Assembly: GCF_023715105.1 (NCBI RefSeq)
Contig: NZ_JAMBNO010000009.1
Coordinates: 62,001 to 126,000 of the forward strand
Length of the DNA: 64,000 nt
Direction of reading: 5' to 3'
From: Hydrogenophaga intermedia
GTDB taxonomy: Bacteria; Pseudomonadota; Gammaproteobacteria; Burkholderiales; Burkholderiaceae_C
Below the pieces are notes generated by a model. That model saw nothing but the letters and a program-made list of their open reading frames with translations, did not search any database and was not told the DNA's origin. Positions 34,027 through 45,022 of the stretch are shown here, one piece after another. Every line of letters begins with the position of its first letter. Positions within the stretch are counted from its first letter, which is position 1. The translations under genes were made by a program, and so were the position numbers.

Positions 34027-34443
34027 ATGGCCGGCCTGGACCGCAACACCCCCACCCCGCAGGACATCACCGTGCACGGCGCCTCCCGCGTGCTCGAGGT
34101 GAGCTTTTCCGACGGGCAGACCTTCAAGATCCCGTTCGAGCTCATGCGCGTGTACTCGCCCTCGGCCGAGGTGCAGGGCCACGGCCCGGGCCAGGAGGTG
34201 CTGCAGACCGGCAAGCGTCACGTCGGCCTGCTGGCGCTGGAGCCGGTCGGCAATTACGCGGTGCAACCCACTTTCGACGACGGGCACTCCTCGGGCATCT
34301 TCTCCTGGGACTACCTCTATTTCCTGGGCTCGAAGCAGGCTGAGCTGTGGGCCGACTACGAGGCCCGGTTGCAGGCCGCTGGCGCGGGTCGCGATGACCC
34401 GATGCCCGAGAAGGCCGGCGCCGGCTGCGGCCACTCGCACTGA
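34027..34443 (+). CDS. DUF971 family protein
   Basis: A 138-residue protein of the DUF971 fold, also found as the N-terminal domain of gamma-butyrobetaine hydroxylase-like enzymes and in Fe-S related contexts. Conserved segments are [37 protein letters not shown] and YLYFLG. The C-terminus ends GAGCGHSH, which could bind metal. GGAG precedes the ATG. It lies between the Fe-S oxidoreductase and ubiE, a conserved placement in betaproteobacteria. The molecular function is not established. Confidence 0.85.
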   Translation: MAGLDRNTPTPQDITVHGASRVLEVSFSDGQTFKIPFELMRVYSPSAEVQGHGPGQEVLQTGKRHVGLLALEPVGNYAVQPTFDDGHSSGIFSWDYLYFLGSKQAELWADYEARLQAAGAGRDDPMPEKAGAGCGHSH

Positions 34444-34457
34444 ACGGGAAGCCCCGC

Positions 34458-35189
34458 ATGGCCCAGACCCACTTCGGCTTTCAGAACGTCGACGAGCGCG
34501 AGAAGGCGCAGCGCGTGCGCGGCGTCTTCGACTCCGTGGCCTCGCGCTACGACGTCATGAACGACCTCATGTCGGCCGGCCTGCACCGCCTCTGGAAGCG
34601 CTACACCATCACCGTGGCCGATGCGAAACCAGGCCACCAGGTGCTCGACATCGCCGGCGGCACCGGCGACCTGGCGCTGGCCTTTGCGCGCGAGGTCGGC
34701 CCGGGCGGGCGTGTGGTGCACACCGACATCAACGAGGCCATGCTGCGCGAGGGGCGTGAGCGGCTCATCGACGCCGGCGTGGTGCTGCCCACGATGGTGT
34801 GCGATGCCGAGAAGCTGCCCTTTGCCGACAACAGCTTCGACCGCGTTTCGGTGGCCTTTGGTCTGCGCAACATGACGCACAAGGAACTTGCGCTGGCCGA
34901 AATGCATCGCACGCTCAAACCGGGCGGCAAGTTGCTGGTGCTGGAGTTTTCCCGGGTGGCCAAACCGCTGGAGAAGGCGTACGACTGGTACTCGTTCCAG
35001 GTGTTGCCGAAACTGGGCAAGTGGGTCGCCAATGACGAGAGCAGCTACCGCTACCTGGCCGAGTCGATCCGCATGCACCCGGACCAGGAAACGTTGCGAC
35101 AGATGATGAAAGCGGCGGGCTTCGGCCACGTCGACGTGCACAACCTCACGGGGGGCGTGGTTGCCCTGCACGTAGGGATCAAGTGCTGA
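34458..35189 (+). CDS. ubiE: Ubiquinone/menaquinone biosynthesis C-methyltransferase UbiE
   Basis: SAM-dependent C-methyltransferase acting on the benzoquinol ring in ubiquinone synthesis. The 243-residue product has the N-terminal signature [20 protein letters not shown], the SAM motif [15 protein letters not shown] and the family block [18 protein letters not shown]. It stands 14 bp after the DUF971 gene. With ubiJ and ubiB nearby, it forms a quinone-synthesis cluster. Confidence 0.97.
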   Translation: MAQTHFGFQNVDEREKAQRVRGVFDSVASRYDVMNDLMSAGLHRLWKRYTITVADAKPGHQVLDIAGGTGDLALAFAREVGPGGRVVHTDINEAMLREGRERLIDAGVVLPTMVCDAEKLPFADNSFDRVSVAFGLRNMTHKELALAEMHRTLKPGGKLLVLEFSRVAKPLEKAYDWYSFQVLPKLGKWVANDESSYRYLAESIRMHPDQETLRQMMKAAGFGHVDVHNLTGGVVALHVGIKC

Positions 35190-35233
35190 CGCTATCTTGT
35201 GGGTATTGTTCGATTTCAGACACGGAGGCAAGG

Positions 35234-36241
35234 ATGATGAACAAGCTGTGGTCGGTGCTGCTGGCGGTGACCCTGGCGCTCGGTTCGAGCGAGGTGCTGG
35301 CCAAGCGCATGGGTGGGGGCTTGTCCATTGGCAAGCAGTCGGGCAACGTCACGCAGCGCAGCACGGCGCCGAGCCAGCCGGCTCAGCAGGCCGCCCCCGC
35401 GCAGGCACCCCAGAATGCCGCGGCGCCGCGCCCGGCCAACGCGCCGGCTGCCGCCGCGCCGCAGCGCCCCTGGGGCGCCATGCTCGGTGGCCTGGCCGCC
35501 GGCCTGGGCCTGGCCTGGCTGGCCTCGGCGCTGGGTTTCGGTGAGGCTTTCGCGCAATTCCTGCTGTTCGCGCTGCTGGCCGTGGTGGTGCTGGCGGTGG
35601 TGGGCATGGTGATGCGCCGCAGGGCCCCCGCCGCCCAGGGCAGCGGCCTCGCCTACCAGGGCGCCGCTCCCGCCGCCGCCCGCGCGCCGGCCGAGTTCGA
35701 GCCCACCATGCCGCGCAGCTACAGCCCGCAGAACGTCGGCAACGACGCGTCGGCGCGCCCCTGGGAGCGCAGCGCGCCGGTTGCCCTGGAACAGCCGTCG
35801 TCCTCTGGCGGTTCGATGATCGGCTCGGCCCTGCTGGGCCGCCAGAGCTGGGGCATCCCGGCTGGCTTTGACGTCGAGGGCTTCCTCAAGGCCTCGAAGT
35901 CCAATTTCGTGAACCTGCAGGCCGCCTGGGACCGCGCCGACATTCCCAGCCTGCGCGCCATGATGACCGACGACATGCTCGAGCAGATCAAGGGACAGCT
36001 GGCCGAACGCGAGCGCGAATCCGGTGGCACGGGCAACAAGACCGAGGTGGTGATGCTGGAGGCCCAGCTGCTGGGCATCGAAGAGACCGACGACGTCTAC
36101 ATGGCCAGCGTGGAGTTTTCCGGACTGATTCGCGAGGATGCGTCGGCCGGTCCCAACCCGTTCCGAGAGGTCTGGAACATCACCCGTCCCAAGAATGGCC
36201 CGGGTGGCTGGCTGGTGGCGGGCGTGCAGGCGCTGCAGTAA
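35234..36241 (+). CDS. Tim44-like domain membrane protein
   Basis: A 335-residue protein. An N-terminal signal or anchor (LWSVLLAVTLALGSSEVLA) is followed by a Gln/Ala/Pro-rich linker (about 40-90), two hydrophobic helices (about 92-135), and a C-terminal Tim44/Mba1-like domain from about residue 210 (FLKASKSNFVNLQAAWDRAD). Relatives are bacterial membrane proteins of unclear role; the fold can bind membranes. GGAGG lies before two adjacent ATG codons; the second (three bases later) has the better spacing. It sits inside the ubiE-ubiJ-ubiB cluster, as in other betaproteobacteria. Confidence 0.87.
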   Translation: MMNKLWSVLLAVTLALGSSEVLAKRMGGGLSIGKQSGNVTQRSTAPSQPAQQAAPAQAPQNAAAPRPANAPAAAAPQRPWGAMLGGLAAGLGLAWLASALGFGEAFAQFLLFALLAVVVLAVVGMVMRRRAPAAQGSGLAYQGAAPAAARAPAEFEPTMPRSYSPQNVGNDASARPWERSAPVALEQPSSSGGSMIGSALLGRQSWGIPAGFDVEGFLKASKSNFVNLQAAWDRADIPSLRAMMTDDMLEQIKGQLAERERESGGTGNKTEVVMLEAQLLGIEETDDVYMASVEFSGLIREDASAGPNPFREVWNITRPKNGPGGWLVAGVQALQ

Positions 36242-36252
36242 TCCCCTCAACC

Positions 36253-36275
36253 CGCCCGGCACCTGCCGCCGGGCG
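36253..36275. other. GC-rich hairpin between the Tim44 gene and ubiJ
   Basis: CGCCCGGC and GCCGGGCG pair perfectly around a 7-nt loop in the 61-bp gap. No T-run follows, so it may pause or stabilise the transcript rather than terminate it. Confidence 0.4.
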
Positions 36276-36302
36276 CGGCTTATCCGTCAGAATCGGGTGG
36301 TC

Positions 36303-36881
36303 ATGGCACATGTACCACCCGATTCCGCTTCTGGCGGCGCTTCGCGCACCCCCGAGAACCCGCTGCAGAGCCTCCTGGGCGCGATCCGCCCGCCCGCCTG
36401 GGTCGTTGACGAGTTGCAGAACCGCCTCGTGCTGTTCCTCAACCATGTGTTGCAGCAGGAGCCCGCGGCCACCGAGCGCCTCAAACGCCAGGCCGGCAAG
36501 CCACTCAAGCTGCAGTGGGGCGATTTCCACCTCACGTTGGCGCCCACGCGCGCGGGCCTGCTGGAGCGCTGCGACCCTGCCGTGGTCACGCCCGAACTCA
36601 CCGTCACGCTCACCCAGGCCTCGCCGCTCGATCTGGCCCAACGCGTGCTCGCGGGCGAAAAGCCTGGCGTCGATATCCAGGGTGACGTGCAGCTGGCCGC
36701 CGAGATCGCCTGGCTGGTCGACAACCTGCGCTGGGACGTCGAGGAGGACCTTGCGCGGGTGCTGGGCGATGCGCCCGCGCACGCGCTGGCGGGTTTCGCG
36801 CGCCGCGCAGCCCAAGGCGTGAAGGCCTTCGTCGAGCGCATGCCGCGCCCGCCGGTGCCCGGCGCCGGGGTGGACCGGTGA
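36303..36881 (+). CDS. ubiJ: Ubiquinone biosynthesis accessory factor UbiJ (SCP2 domain)
   Basis: Lipid-binding accessory protein of the ubiquinone-synthesis complex. The 192-residue product has an SCP2-like fold ([53 protein letters not shown]) and a C-terminal helix containing [16 protein letters not shown]. Its gene overlaps ubiB by 4 bases (GTGA), as in the ubiE-ubiJ-ubiB order of enterobacteria, which supports the name over a generic sterol-carrier annotation. The N-terminal 20 residues are low-complexity. Confidence 0.88.
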   Translation: MAHVPPDSASGGASRTPENPLQSLLGAIRPPAWVVDELQNRLVLFLNHVLQQEPAATERLKRQAGKPLKLQWGDFHLTLAPTRAGLLERCDPAVVTPELTVTLTQASPLDLAQRVLAGEKPGVDIQGDVQLAAEIAWLVDNLRWDVEEDLARVLGDAPAHALAGFARRAAQGVKAFVERMPRPPVPGAGVDR

Positions 36882-38443
36882 GCCGCCTGCTGCGCGGCAC
36901 CTTCATCGTCTGGGTGGTGCTGCGGCACGGGCTCGACGAGCTCGTGCTCTCCAGCTTCCAGCACCCCTGGCTGCGCCGGCTCACGCGCATCGTCAGGCTC
37001 GGGCGTCGGCTCGACGCGCCGCGCGGTCAACGCCTGCGCGAGGCGCTGGAGCGCCTGGGCCCCATCTTCGTGAAGTTTGGCCAGGTGCTCTCCACCCGGC
37101 GCGATCTGATGCCGGCGGACATCGCCGACGAGCTGGCCCGGCTGCAGGACCGCGTACCCCCGTTCCCCGCCGAGGTCGCCATCGCCACCATCGAGCGTGC
37201 CTACGGTCGCCCGCTCGACGACGTGTTCAGCCACTTCGAACGCGTGCCGGTGGCCAGCGCCTCGATCGCGCAGGTGCATTTCGCCACGCTCAAGGCCGGC
37301 AAGGCCGCCGGCCGCGAGGTCGCCGTCAAGGTGCTGCGGCCCAACATGCTGCCCGCCATCGACAAGGACCTGGCGCTCATGCGCACCATGGCCGGCTGGG
37401 TGGAGCGCCTCTCGGCCGACGGCCGACGCCTCAAGCCGCGCGAGGTGGTGGCCGAGTTCGACAAGTACCTGCACGACGAGCTCGACCTGCTGCGCGAGGC
37501 GTCCAACGCCGCTCAACTGCGCCGCAACATGGCCGGGCTCGATCTGGTCATCATTCCCGAGATGCACTGGGACTGGTGCCGCACCGACGTGATGGTGATG
37601 GAGCGCATGCACGGCGTACCCATCAACCGCACCGACGAGCTGCGCCGCCGCGGGGTGGACATCCCGAAGCTTGCGCGCGACGGCGTCACCATCTTCTTCA
37701 CCCAGGTGTTCCGCGACGGCTTCTTCCATGCCGACATGCACCCGGGCAACATCCAGGTCAGCCTCGATCCGGCCACTTTCGGGCGCTACATCTCGCTCGA
37801 CTTCGGCATCGTGGGCACGCTCACCGCGTTCGACAAGGAATACCTGGCGCAGAACTTCACCGCCTTTTTCCGGCGCGACTACAAGCGCGTGGCCGAGTTG
37901 CACATCGAGTCCGGCTGGGTGCCCGCCGACACGCGGGTGGATGAGCTCGAGGCTGCGGTGCGCGCTGTGTGCGAGCCCTACTTCGACCGGCCGCTCAAGG
38001 AAATCTCGCTCGGCATGGTGCTCATGCGCCTGTTCCAGACCTCGCGGCGCTTTCACGTCGAGATCCAGCCCCAACTCGTGCTGCTGCAGAAAACGCTGCT
38101 CAACATCGAGGGCCTGGGACGCGATCTCGACCCCGACCTCGACCTCTGGGCCACCGCCAAACCCTTTCTGGAGCAGTGGATGCTGGAGCAGGTGGGCCCG
38201 CAGAAGCTGCTCGCCCAGCTCAAGGCCGAGGCGCCGCAATATGCCAAGCTGCTGCCCGCCCTGCCACGTCTGCTGCACGACTACCTGCGCCACCGTCCGC
38301 ACGAGTTGCGCCAGGAACTCGATGCCCTGATGGCCGAGCAGCGCCGCACCAACCGGCTGTTGCAGGGCATCGTCTACGGCGGGGTGGGGTTTCTGCTCGG
38401 CCTGCTGGTCACGCAAGTGCTGCTGCGCGTGCGGCTGTGGTGA
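36878..38443 (+). CDS. ubiB: Ubiquinone biosynthesis regulatory kinase-like protein UbiB
   Basis: Atypical ADCK/UbiB kinase-like ATPase needed for ubiquinone synthesis. The 521-residue product has the family KxGQ motif ([15 protein letters not shown]), the Ala-rich loop [10 protein letters not shown], an invariant-lysine region EVAVKVLRP, the catalytic loop [12 protein letters not shown] and the metal-binding DFG in SLDFGIVG. The C-terminus ends in a hydrophobic anchor ([19 protein letters not shown]). The start is GTG, overlapping ubiJ. Confidence 0.97.
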   Translation: MSRLLRGTFIVWVVLRHGLDELVLSSFQHPWLRRLTRIVRLGRRLDAPRGQRLREALERLGPIFVKFGQVLSTRRDLMPADIADELARLQDRVPPFPAEVAIATIERAYGRPLDDVFSHFERVPVASASIAQVHFATLKAGKAAGREVAVKVLRPNMLPAIDKDLALMRTMAGWVERLSADGRRLKPREVVAEFDKYLHDELDLLREASNAAQLRRNMAGLDLVIIPEMHWDWCRTDVMVMERMHGVPINRTDELRRRGVDIPKLARDGVTIFFTQVFRDGFFHADMHPGNIQVSLDPATFGRYISLDFGIVGTLTAFDKEYLAQNFTAFFRRDYKRVAELHIESGWVPADTRVDELEAAVRAVCEPYFDRPLKEISLGMVLMRLFQTSRRFHVEIQPQLVLLQKTLLNIEGLGRDLDPDLDLWATAKPFLEQWMLEQVGPQKLLAQLKAEAPQYAKLLPALPRLLHDYLRHRPHELRQELDALMAEQRRTNRLLQGIVYGGVGFLLGLLVTQVLLRVRLW

Positions 38444-38479
38444 GGCGCCCGGCGCCGCCCCGGGAAACCCCCCGGAATT

Positions 38480-38485
38480 TATAAT
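38480..38485 (+). promoter_or_regulatory. Putative -10 element upstream of the FmdB-like gene
   Basis: A perfect TATAAT lies in the 101-bp gap after ubiB, in GGAATTTATAATCGCC. No convincing -35 box is seen. It would start a FmdB-DUF502-aspS transcript. Confidence 0.5.
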
Positions 38486-38544
38486 CGCCGGCTTTGTCCG
38501 CCCCGCCGGGGCGGGTACGTCCTGTCCACTTACATCCCACTGCC

Positions 38545-38868
38545 ATGCCCATCTACGCCTACAAGTGCGAGTCCTGTGGCCACGCCAAGGACGTGCTCCA
38601 GAAAATGGCCGACGCCCCGCTGACCGCCTGCCCGGCGTGCGGCGCCGACGCCTTTCGCAAGCAGGTCACGGCCGCCGGCTTTCAGCTCAAAGGGTCCGGC
38701 TGGTACGTGACCGACTTCCGCGGTGGCAACACCGGGGGCGCTGCCGCCCCGTCGGGCGACGCCAAACCCGCGGACAGCAAGCCGGCCGAGAGCCCGGCCG
38801 CGGACAGCAAACCCGCGGCTGCACCGGCGGCGAGCGCGCCTGCGTCGCCCTCGACCCCGGCCGCCTGA
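38545..38868 (+). CDS. FmdB-type zinc ribbon protein
   Basis: A 107-residue protein. The N-terminal zinc ribbon is MPIYAYKCESCGHAKD (CxxC at 8 and 11) with CPAC about 20 residues later. The conserved FQLKGSGWYVTDFR block follows. The C-terminal third is a low-complexity Ala/Pro/Ser/Lys tail with repeated PADSKPA units. The family is widespread and its function unclear; it has been linked to regulation of formamidase genes only by name. It lies 12 bp before the DUF502 gene. Confidence 0.9.
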   Translation: MPIYAYKCESCGHAKDVLQKMADAPLTACPACGADAFRKQVTAAGFQLKGSGWYVTDFRGGNTGGAAAPSGDAKPADSKPAESPAADSKPAAAPAASAPASPSTPAA

Positions 38869-38880
38869 CCGGCCCGCCCC

Positions 38881-39558
38881 ATGACCGCCTTGCGAAAGTG
38901 GCTCTTCTCGGGACTGCTCGTCCTCGTGCCACTCATCGTCACCTTGTGGGTGCTTGAATGGGTGGTCAGCACACTCGACCAGACACTCAACATCCTGCCG
39001 GCTTCCTGGCATCCCGATGCCTGGCTGGGCGTGCACATCCCCGGTCTGGGCGTGGCGTTCGCGCTCATCGTCTTGCTGTCGATCGGCGCGCTGGCCTCCA
39101 ACATCATCGGCAACAAGCTTGTGCACTGGTGGCACGCGCTGTTGCACCGCATCCCGGTGGTGCGGTCCATCTACTCCGGCGTCAAGCAGGTCTCCGACAC
39201 GCTGTTCTCGGAGAAGGGCAATGCCTTTCGCAAGGCGCTGCTGGTGCAGTGGCCGCACGAGGGCATGTGGACCGTCGCCTTCCTCACCGGCGCGCCGCAG
39301 GGTGACCTGCTCGAACAGCTGCAAGGCCAGCCCGGCGCGCGCGCGCCCGACGACCGCTTCATCAGCGTCTACGTGCCCACCACGCCCAATCCCACCGGCG
39401 GCTACTTCGTGCTGCTGCGCGAGCGCGACTGCGTGGAACTCGCCATGAGCGTGGACGAAGCGCTCACCTACATCGTGTCCATGGGGGTCATCGTGCCCGG
39501 TGGGCCGAAGAACCCCAAGATCAAGCTCGCGGCCACCCCTGCCGCGGACGTTTCCTGA
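38881..39558 (+). CDS. DUF502 family membrane protein
   Basis: A 225-residue protein with two N-terminal membrane helices ([21 protein letters not shown] and [20 protein letters not shown]). A soluble beta-rich domain carries the family segments [15 protein letters not shown] and [14 protein letters not shown]. The function of the family is unknown. It is conserved directly upstream of aspS in betaproteobacteria and probably cotranscribed with it (17 bp gap). Confidence 0.9.
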   Translation: MTALRKWLFSGLLVLVPLIVTLWVLEWVVSTLDQTLNILPASWHPDAWLGVHIPGLGVAFALIVLLSIGALASNIIGNKLVHWWHALLHRIPVVRSIYSGVKQVSDTLFSEKGNAFRKALLVQWPHEGMWTVAFLTGAPQGDLLEQLQGQPGARAPDDRFISVYVPTTPNPTGGYFVLLRERDCVELAMSVDEALTYIVSMGVIVPGGPKNPKIKLAATPAADVS

Positions 39559-39575
39559 AGCAAGAAAGAAGCAAC

Positions 39576-41378
<1,803 letters not shown>

Positions 41379-41400
41379 CATTCCTGTAGGACCAGACCGC

Positions 41401-41426
41401 AAAAGGCGCCTTCGGGCGCCTTTTTT
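41401..41426 (+). terminator. Rho-independent terminator after aspS
   Basis: AAGGCGCC-TTCG-GGCGCCTT with a UUCG tetraloop is followed by TTTTTG. It ends the FmdB-DUF502-aspS unit. Confidence 0.92.
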
Positions 41427-41510
41427 GTCGGGAACCTGCGTATCCTCTGGCGGTCGCACCATTGATCACGCCGATCAATGACCTGTCACTTTCTGGAAAG
41501 GAGCCCCGCC

Positions 41511-41831
41511 ATGGCCGACGCCACCGCCGATACCACCGCCAGCAAGAAGAAGCTCGTGCGCGACCTGCAGCGCGTCATCACCGACGCCGAAGAGCTGCTG
41601 CATGCCACCGCCGACGAAACCGAGGGCAAGGTGGTCGAGATGCGCGAGCGCATCCGTGAAAACCTGAACGCCGCCAGGCACAAGCTCCTCGACATCGAGG
41701 AATCCATTGCCGTGAAGGCCAAGGAGGCCGCGCGCGCCACCGACGAGTACGTGCACGAACACCCGTGGCAGGCCATCGGCACGGCCGCCGGGGTGGGCCT
41801 GCTCATCGGCCTGCTCATCGGCCGTCGCTGA
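41511..41831 (+). CDS. DUF883/ElaB-YqjD-like membrane-anchored protein
   Basis: A 106-residue helical protein: a long charged helix (about 10-85, ITDAEELLHATADETEGKV) and a C-terminal membrane anchor (HEHPWQAIGTAAGVGLLIG) ending in basic residues. E. coli relatives YqjD and ElaB anchor ribosomes to the membrane in stationary phase (family knowledge). GGAAAGGAG precedes the ATG. It is the first of three small membrane proteins corresponding to the yqjD-yqjE-yqjK block. Confidence 0.88.
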   Translation: MADATADTTASKKKLVRDLQRVITDAEELLHATADETEGKVVEMRERIRENLNAARHKLLDIEESIAVKAKEAARATDEYVHEHPWQAIGTAAGVGLLIGLLIGRR

Positions 41832-41844
41832 GGCAGCGCGGCCG

Positions 41845-42213
41845 ATGGAGACCTCGCGTCTGTCGGCATCGGTCCGCGGCCTGGCCGCCACGCTGATCGA
41901 GCTGGCCCAGGTCCGCCTTGAACTGCTCAGTGTCGAGGCGCAGGAGGAGGTGCTGCGTGTTGCCGGCCTGCTGGCCTATGGTGCGATCGCACTCGTCTGC
42001 CTGGCACTCGGCCTGGGCTTTCTGGCGATCCTGATCACCGTGGCCCTGTGGGATACCCACCGCATGCTGGCCCTGGCGGTGTTCGCCGTGCTGTTCCTGC
42101 TGTGTGGCCTCGTGGCCGCCTGGCGCGCGCGTGAACGCGTGTTGCGGGGCTCGCGCCTGTTCTCGGCCAGCATCGACGAACTGCGCCAGGACCGCGAGGC
42201 GCTTGAGCCATGA
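41845..42213 (+). CDS. YqjE/phage-holin-family membrane protein
   Basis: A 122-residue protein with two membrane helices (LLAYGAIALVCLALGLGFLAI and LALAVFAVLFLLCGLVAAW), flanked by an N-terminal amphipathic helix (LAATLIELAQVRLELLSVEA) and a charged tail. It matches the YqjE/Holin_3-6 group. It lies 13 bp after the DUF883 gene and overlaps the next gene by 4 bases (ATGA). No lysis function is implied. Confidence 0.87.
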   Translation: METSRLSASVRGLAATLIELAQVRLELLSVEAQEEVLRVAGLLAYGAIALVCLALGLGFLAILITVALWDTHRMLALAVFAVLFLLCGLVAAWRARERVLRGSRLFSASIDELRQDREALEP

Positions 42214-42512
42214 GCGCCTCGCGCGCGCAGCAACTGGCACAGCGGCGCCACGCTTTGCGTGCGCGCTCGCGCAGCCTGCGTGCCCGCGCCGGCCGGCATG
42301 CGCAGGCACTGCAGCCCGTGCTGGGTTGGGCCGACCGCGCCCAGGCCGCGTGGCGGTGGGTGCGCGAGCGCCCACCCGAACTGCTGTGGCCATTGGCCCT
42401 CGTGGCGGGGCTGTGGGTGGCGCGTCGTCCGAGCCGGCTGGTCAGCGCGCCGCTGCGGTTGTGGTCGGTGTGGCGCTTGTGGCTGCGCCTCTCGGCAGGC
42501 CGGCGTGTCTGA
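42210..42512 (+). CDS. YqjK-like small membrane protein
   Basis: A 100-residue, very arginine-rich protein (RAQQLAQRRHALRARSRSLR at the N-terminus) with one likely membrane helix (LLWPLALVAGLWVA). It resembles YqjK by size, charge and position after the YqjE gene rather than by a strong motif. Its end overlaps nudB by 8 bases. Confidence 0.75.
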   Translation: MSASRAQQLAQRRHALRARSRSLRARAGRHAQALQPVLGWADRAQAAWRWVRERPPELLWPLALVAGLWVARRPSRLVSAPLRLWSVWRLWLRLSAGRRV

Positions 42513-42993
42513 CCTGCCCGCCGCCGCGACCCGGCCCTTCAAGGTGCCGCAGTCGGTGCTGGTGGTGATTCACACGCCCGCGCTGCAGGTGCTGCTCATC
42601 GAGCGCGCGGACGCGCCCGGGTTCTGGCAGTCGGTCACTGGGTCCAAGGATCACCCCGACGAGCCCTTCGAACAAACCGCGGTGCGCGAGGTGGCCGAAG
42701 AAACCGGCCTCGACGCGCGCGCCCCGGGCCATGTGCTGCGCGACTGGGCCCTGGAGAACGTCTACGAGATCTACCCCCAGTGGCGCCATCGCTATGCGCC
42801 GGGTGTCACACACAACACCGAGCGCCTGTTCGGCCTGTGCGTGCCGCACGCAATGCCCGTGCGCCTGAGTGCGCGCGAGCACCGCGACCAGCTCTGGCTG
42901 CCCTGGCATGAGGCCATGGAGCGCTGCTTTTCGCCCTCCAACGCCGAGGCCATCGGCTGGCTGCCGCGGCTGGGTGGCCCGTCTGCTCGCTAG
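42505..42993 (+). CDS. nudB: Dihydroneopterin triphosphate diphosphatase (Nudix)
   Basis: Removes pyrophosphate from 7,8-dihydroneopterin triphosphate in folate synthesis. The 162-residue product has a Nudix box in which the first spacer is one residue longer than the general pattern (GSKDHPDE then PFEQTAVREVAEETGL). The family context FWQSVTGSKDH and the block VTHNTERLFGLCVP support NudB. The start is a GTG inside the preceding gene; the residues KVPQSVLVVIHT match the family N-terminus. The folate pathway also uses FolE, encoded at 49 kb. Confidence 0.88.
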   Translation: MSDLPAAATRPFKVPQSVLVVIHTPALQVLLIERADAPGFWQSVTGSKDHPDEPFEQTAVREVAEETGLDARAPGHVLRDWALENVYEIYPQWRHRYAPGVTHNTERLFGLCVPHAMPVRLSAREHRDQLWLPWHEAMERCFSPSNAEAIGWLPRLGGPSAR

Positions 42994-43022
42994 CCGCGCG
43001 AGCGCATGCGATCATTTCGCGC

Positions 43023-43751
43023 ATGAGCATCGTGCGCGTGGCGACCTACAACATCCACAAGGGCGTACAGGGCCTGGGCCCGGTGCGCCGGCTGGAGATC
43101 CACAACCTCGCGCACGCCGTCGAGCAGTTCGACGCCGACATCGTCTGTCTGCAGGAGGTGCGCAGCCACCACCGCAAGTTCGAGCGCTATTTCACGCGCT
43201 GGCCCGAGCTGGACCAGGCGGGCTACCTCTCGCCCGAAGGCTACGAGGCGGTCTACCGCACCAACGCCGTCACGCGCCACGGCGAGCACGGTAATGCGCT
43301 GTTGTCGCGCTGGCCCGTGCTGGGCGTGGGCCATGCCGACGTGTCCGACCACCGTTTCGAACAACGCGGTCTGCTGCATGCGCAAGTGCTCGTGGAGGGC
43401 ACCGACGTGCATGTGGTGGTGGTGCATCTCGGCCTCATCCACGCCAGCCGCGAACGCCAGGTGCGGCGACTGGGTCAGTTCATCGAACGCGAGGTGCCCA
43501 CCAGCGCCCCGCTGATCGTCGCCGGCGACTTCAACGACTGGAGTGCGCAACTCATCAAGCCCATGGCCGCGCTGGACCTGCGCACCTTCGAGGGCATCCG
43601 CCTGCCCACCTACCCGGCGCGCCTGCCCCTGTTGCACCTGGACCGCATCTTCGTGCGCGGCCTGCGGCCGGTGTCGGCGCACGTTCCGCACGGGGCAGCC
43701 TGGCGCCGCATGTCCGACCACCTCCCCTTGATCGCGGATCTGGAGCTGTGA
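43023..43751 (+). CDS. ybhP: Endonuclease/exonuclease/phosphatase family protein, YbhP-like
   Basis: A 242-residue EEP-fold enzyme. Catalytic motifs are visible: ATYNIHKG (Asn), CLQEVR (metal-binding Glu), VVVVHLGL, AGDFNDW (Asp/Asn) and the terminal MSDHLPLIADL (Asp-His). No signal peptide is seen. It precedes clsB with a 4-base overlap, the same pairing as ybhP-ybhO(clsB) in E. coli. The natural substrate is unknown and could be a phosphodiester of lipid or nucleic acid. Confidence 0.9.
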   Translation: MSIVRVATYNIHKGVQGLGPVRRLEIHNLAHAVEQFDADIVCLQEVRSHHRKFERYFTRWPELDQAGYLSPEGYEAVYRTNAVTRHGEHGNALLSRWPVLGVGHADVSDHRFEQRGLLHAQVLVEGTDVHVVVVHLGLIHASRERQVRRLGQFIEREVPTSAPLIVAGDFNDWSAQLIKPMAALDLRTFEGIRLPTYPARLPLLHLDRIFVRGLRPVSAHVPHGAAWRRMSDHLPLIADLEL

Positions 43752-45022
43752 GACGCATCCACTCCACCTGGCGCGACGGCCACCAACTGGTGCTGCTGCA
43801 AGGCGGCGACGCGTTCTTTCCCGCGCTCATCGAGGCCATGGACGCGGCGCGCCAGGTGGTGCACGTGGAAACCTACATCTTCGAATTCAAAGGATCGGCG
43901 CTGGCCGTGGCCGAGGCGCTGGAACGCACGGCGCGCCGCGGTGTGGAGGTCCGGCTGGTGGTCGATGGTGTCGGCACGCCCGCGATGCCTGTCGAATGGC
44001 AGCAGCGCTTTGACGCAGCGGGCGTGAAGTGGCGTGTGTACGCGCCGCTGGGCCGGCTGGGCCTGTTGCTGCCCAGCCGCTGGCGGCGTCTGCACCGCAA
44101 GCTCTGCGTGGTGGACGGCACGGTCGGGTTCTGTGGCGGCATCAACCTCATCGACGACCGCGACGACGTGGCGCTGGGCCGACTGGGTGAGCCGCGTCTG
44201 GACTATGCGCTGCGCGTGGCCGGCCCGCTGGTGGCCGACATGGTGTCCGCGATGGAGCAGCTCTGGTGGCGCTTGCAAGCGGTGCGCGCAGCGCGCCAAC
44301 GCGAGTTCATCGCGGCGTGGGACGCGCTGCGGGGCTCGCGCCCGGCGGGCGATTTCTCGCGGTTGTTGCGCAAGTTCGAGGCGCGCGCGCGCGGCTTCGC
44401 AGGCACCGATGCGCTCGAGGCCGAGAGCACCCTGGTCGGGGTGGACGGCGCCCGTGCCGCACTGCTGCTGCGCGACAACGTGGCGCACCGCCACGACATC
44501 GAGCGTGCCTACCTCAAGGCCATCGGCAGCGCGCACCGGGAAGTGGTGATCGCCAACGCCTATTTCATCCCGGGGCGGCGGCTGCGCAAGGCCTTGCTGC
44601 ACGCGCGCGAGCGCGGTGTGCGCGTGCGCCTGTTGCTGCAGGGCCGCTACGAGCACTTCCTGCAGTACCGCGCCGCGCGTCCGGTGCTCAAGCGGCTGGC
44701 CAACGCCGGCATCGAGGTGCACGAGTACGCGCCGAGTGCATTGCACGCCAAGGTGGCGGTGGTGGACGAGCGCTGGGCCACGGTGGGCTCGACCAACCTC
44801 GACCCGCTGTCGCTGTTGCTGGCGCGCGAGGCCAACGTGATGACCACCGACAAGCGCTTCGCCGCGCTGCTGCGCGACCAGCTCGACCACCTGATGCGCA
44901 CCGCGGGTACCCCGCTGGACGCTGCTGCGCTGAACCGCCGGCCCTGGAAAGACCGCGTGCTCGACCGCTTCGCCTTCGGCGTGATGCGCGGTGTGTTGTT
45001 CCTGACGGGACACCGGTACTGA
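43748..45022 (+). CDS. clsB: Cardiolipin synthase B
   Basis: Phospholipase D-type enzyme forming cardiolipin. The 424-residue product has the two HKD motifs HRKLCVVDG (near residue 116) and HAKVAVVDE (near 332), each followed by the typical GG/GSTN segment. There is no long N-terminal double membrane helix, which fits the ClsB rather than the ClsA class. GTG start overlapping ybhP; its stop shares a base with the exonuclease start (TGATG). Confidence 0.93.
   Translation: MRRIHSTWRDGHQLVLLQGGDAFFPALIEAMDAARQVVHVETYIFEFKGSALAVAEALERTARRGVEVRLVVDGVGTPAMPVEWQQRFDAAGVKWRVYAPLGRLGLLLPSRWRRLHRKLCVVDGTVGFCGGINLIDDRDDVALGRLGEPRLDYALRVAGPLVADMVSAMEQLWWRLQAVRAARQREFIAAWDALRGSRPAGDFSRLLRKFEARARGFAGTDALEAESTLVGVDGARAALLLRDNVAHRHDIERAYLKAIGSAHREVVIANAYFIPGRRLRKALLHARERGVRVRLLLQGRYEHFLQYRAARPVLKRLANAGIEVHEYAPSALHAKVAVVDERWATVGSTNLDPLSLLLAREANVMTTDKRFAALLRDQLDHLMRTAGTPLDAAALNRRPWKDRVLDRFAFGVMRGVLFLTGHRY

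Noticed and set aside
30121-34440. A 1439-codon minus-strand frame opposite the FAD oxidoreductase
   Set aside because: Same mirror effect; the product is His/Val/Leu/Ala-rich with no domain, and the plus-strand gene has complete flavin and Fe-S motifs.
41845-42213. Holin-family annotation as a sign of a prophage
   Set aside because: The neighbours are YqjD- and YqjK-like genes and core metabolism; no other phage gene is present.
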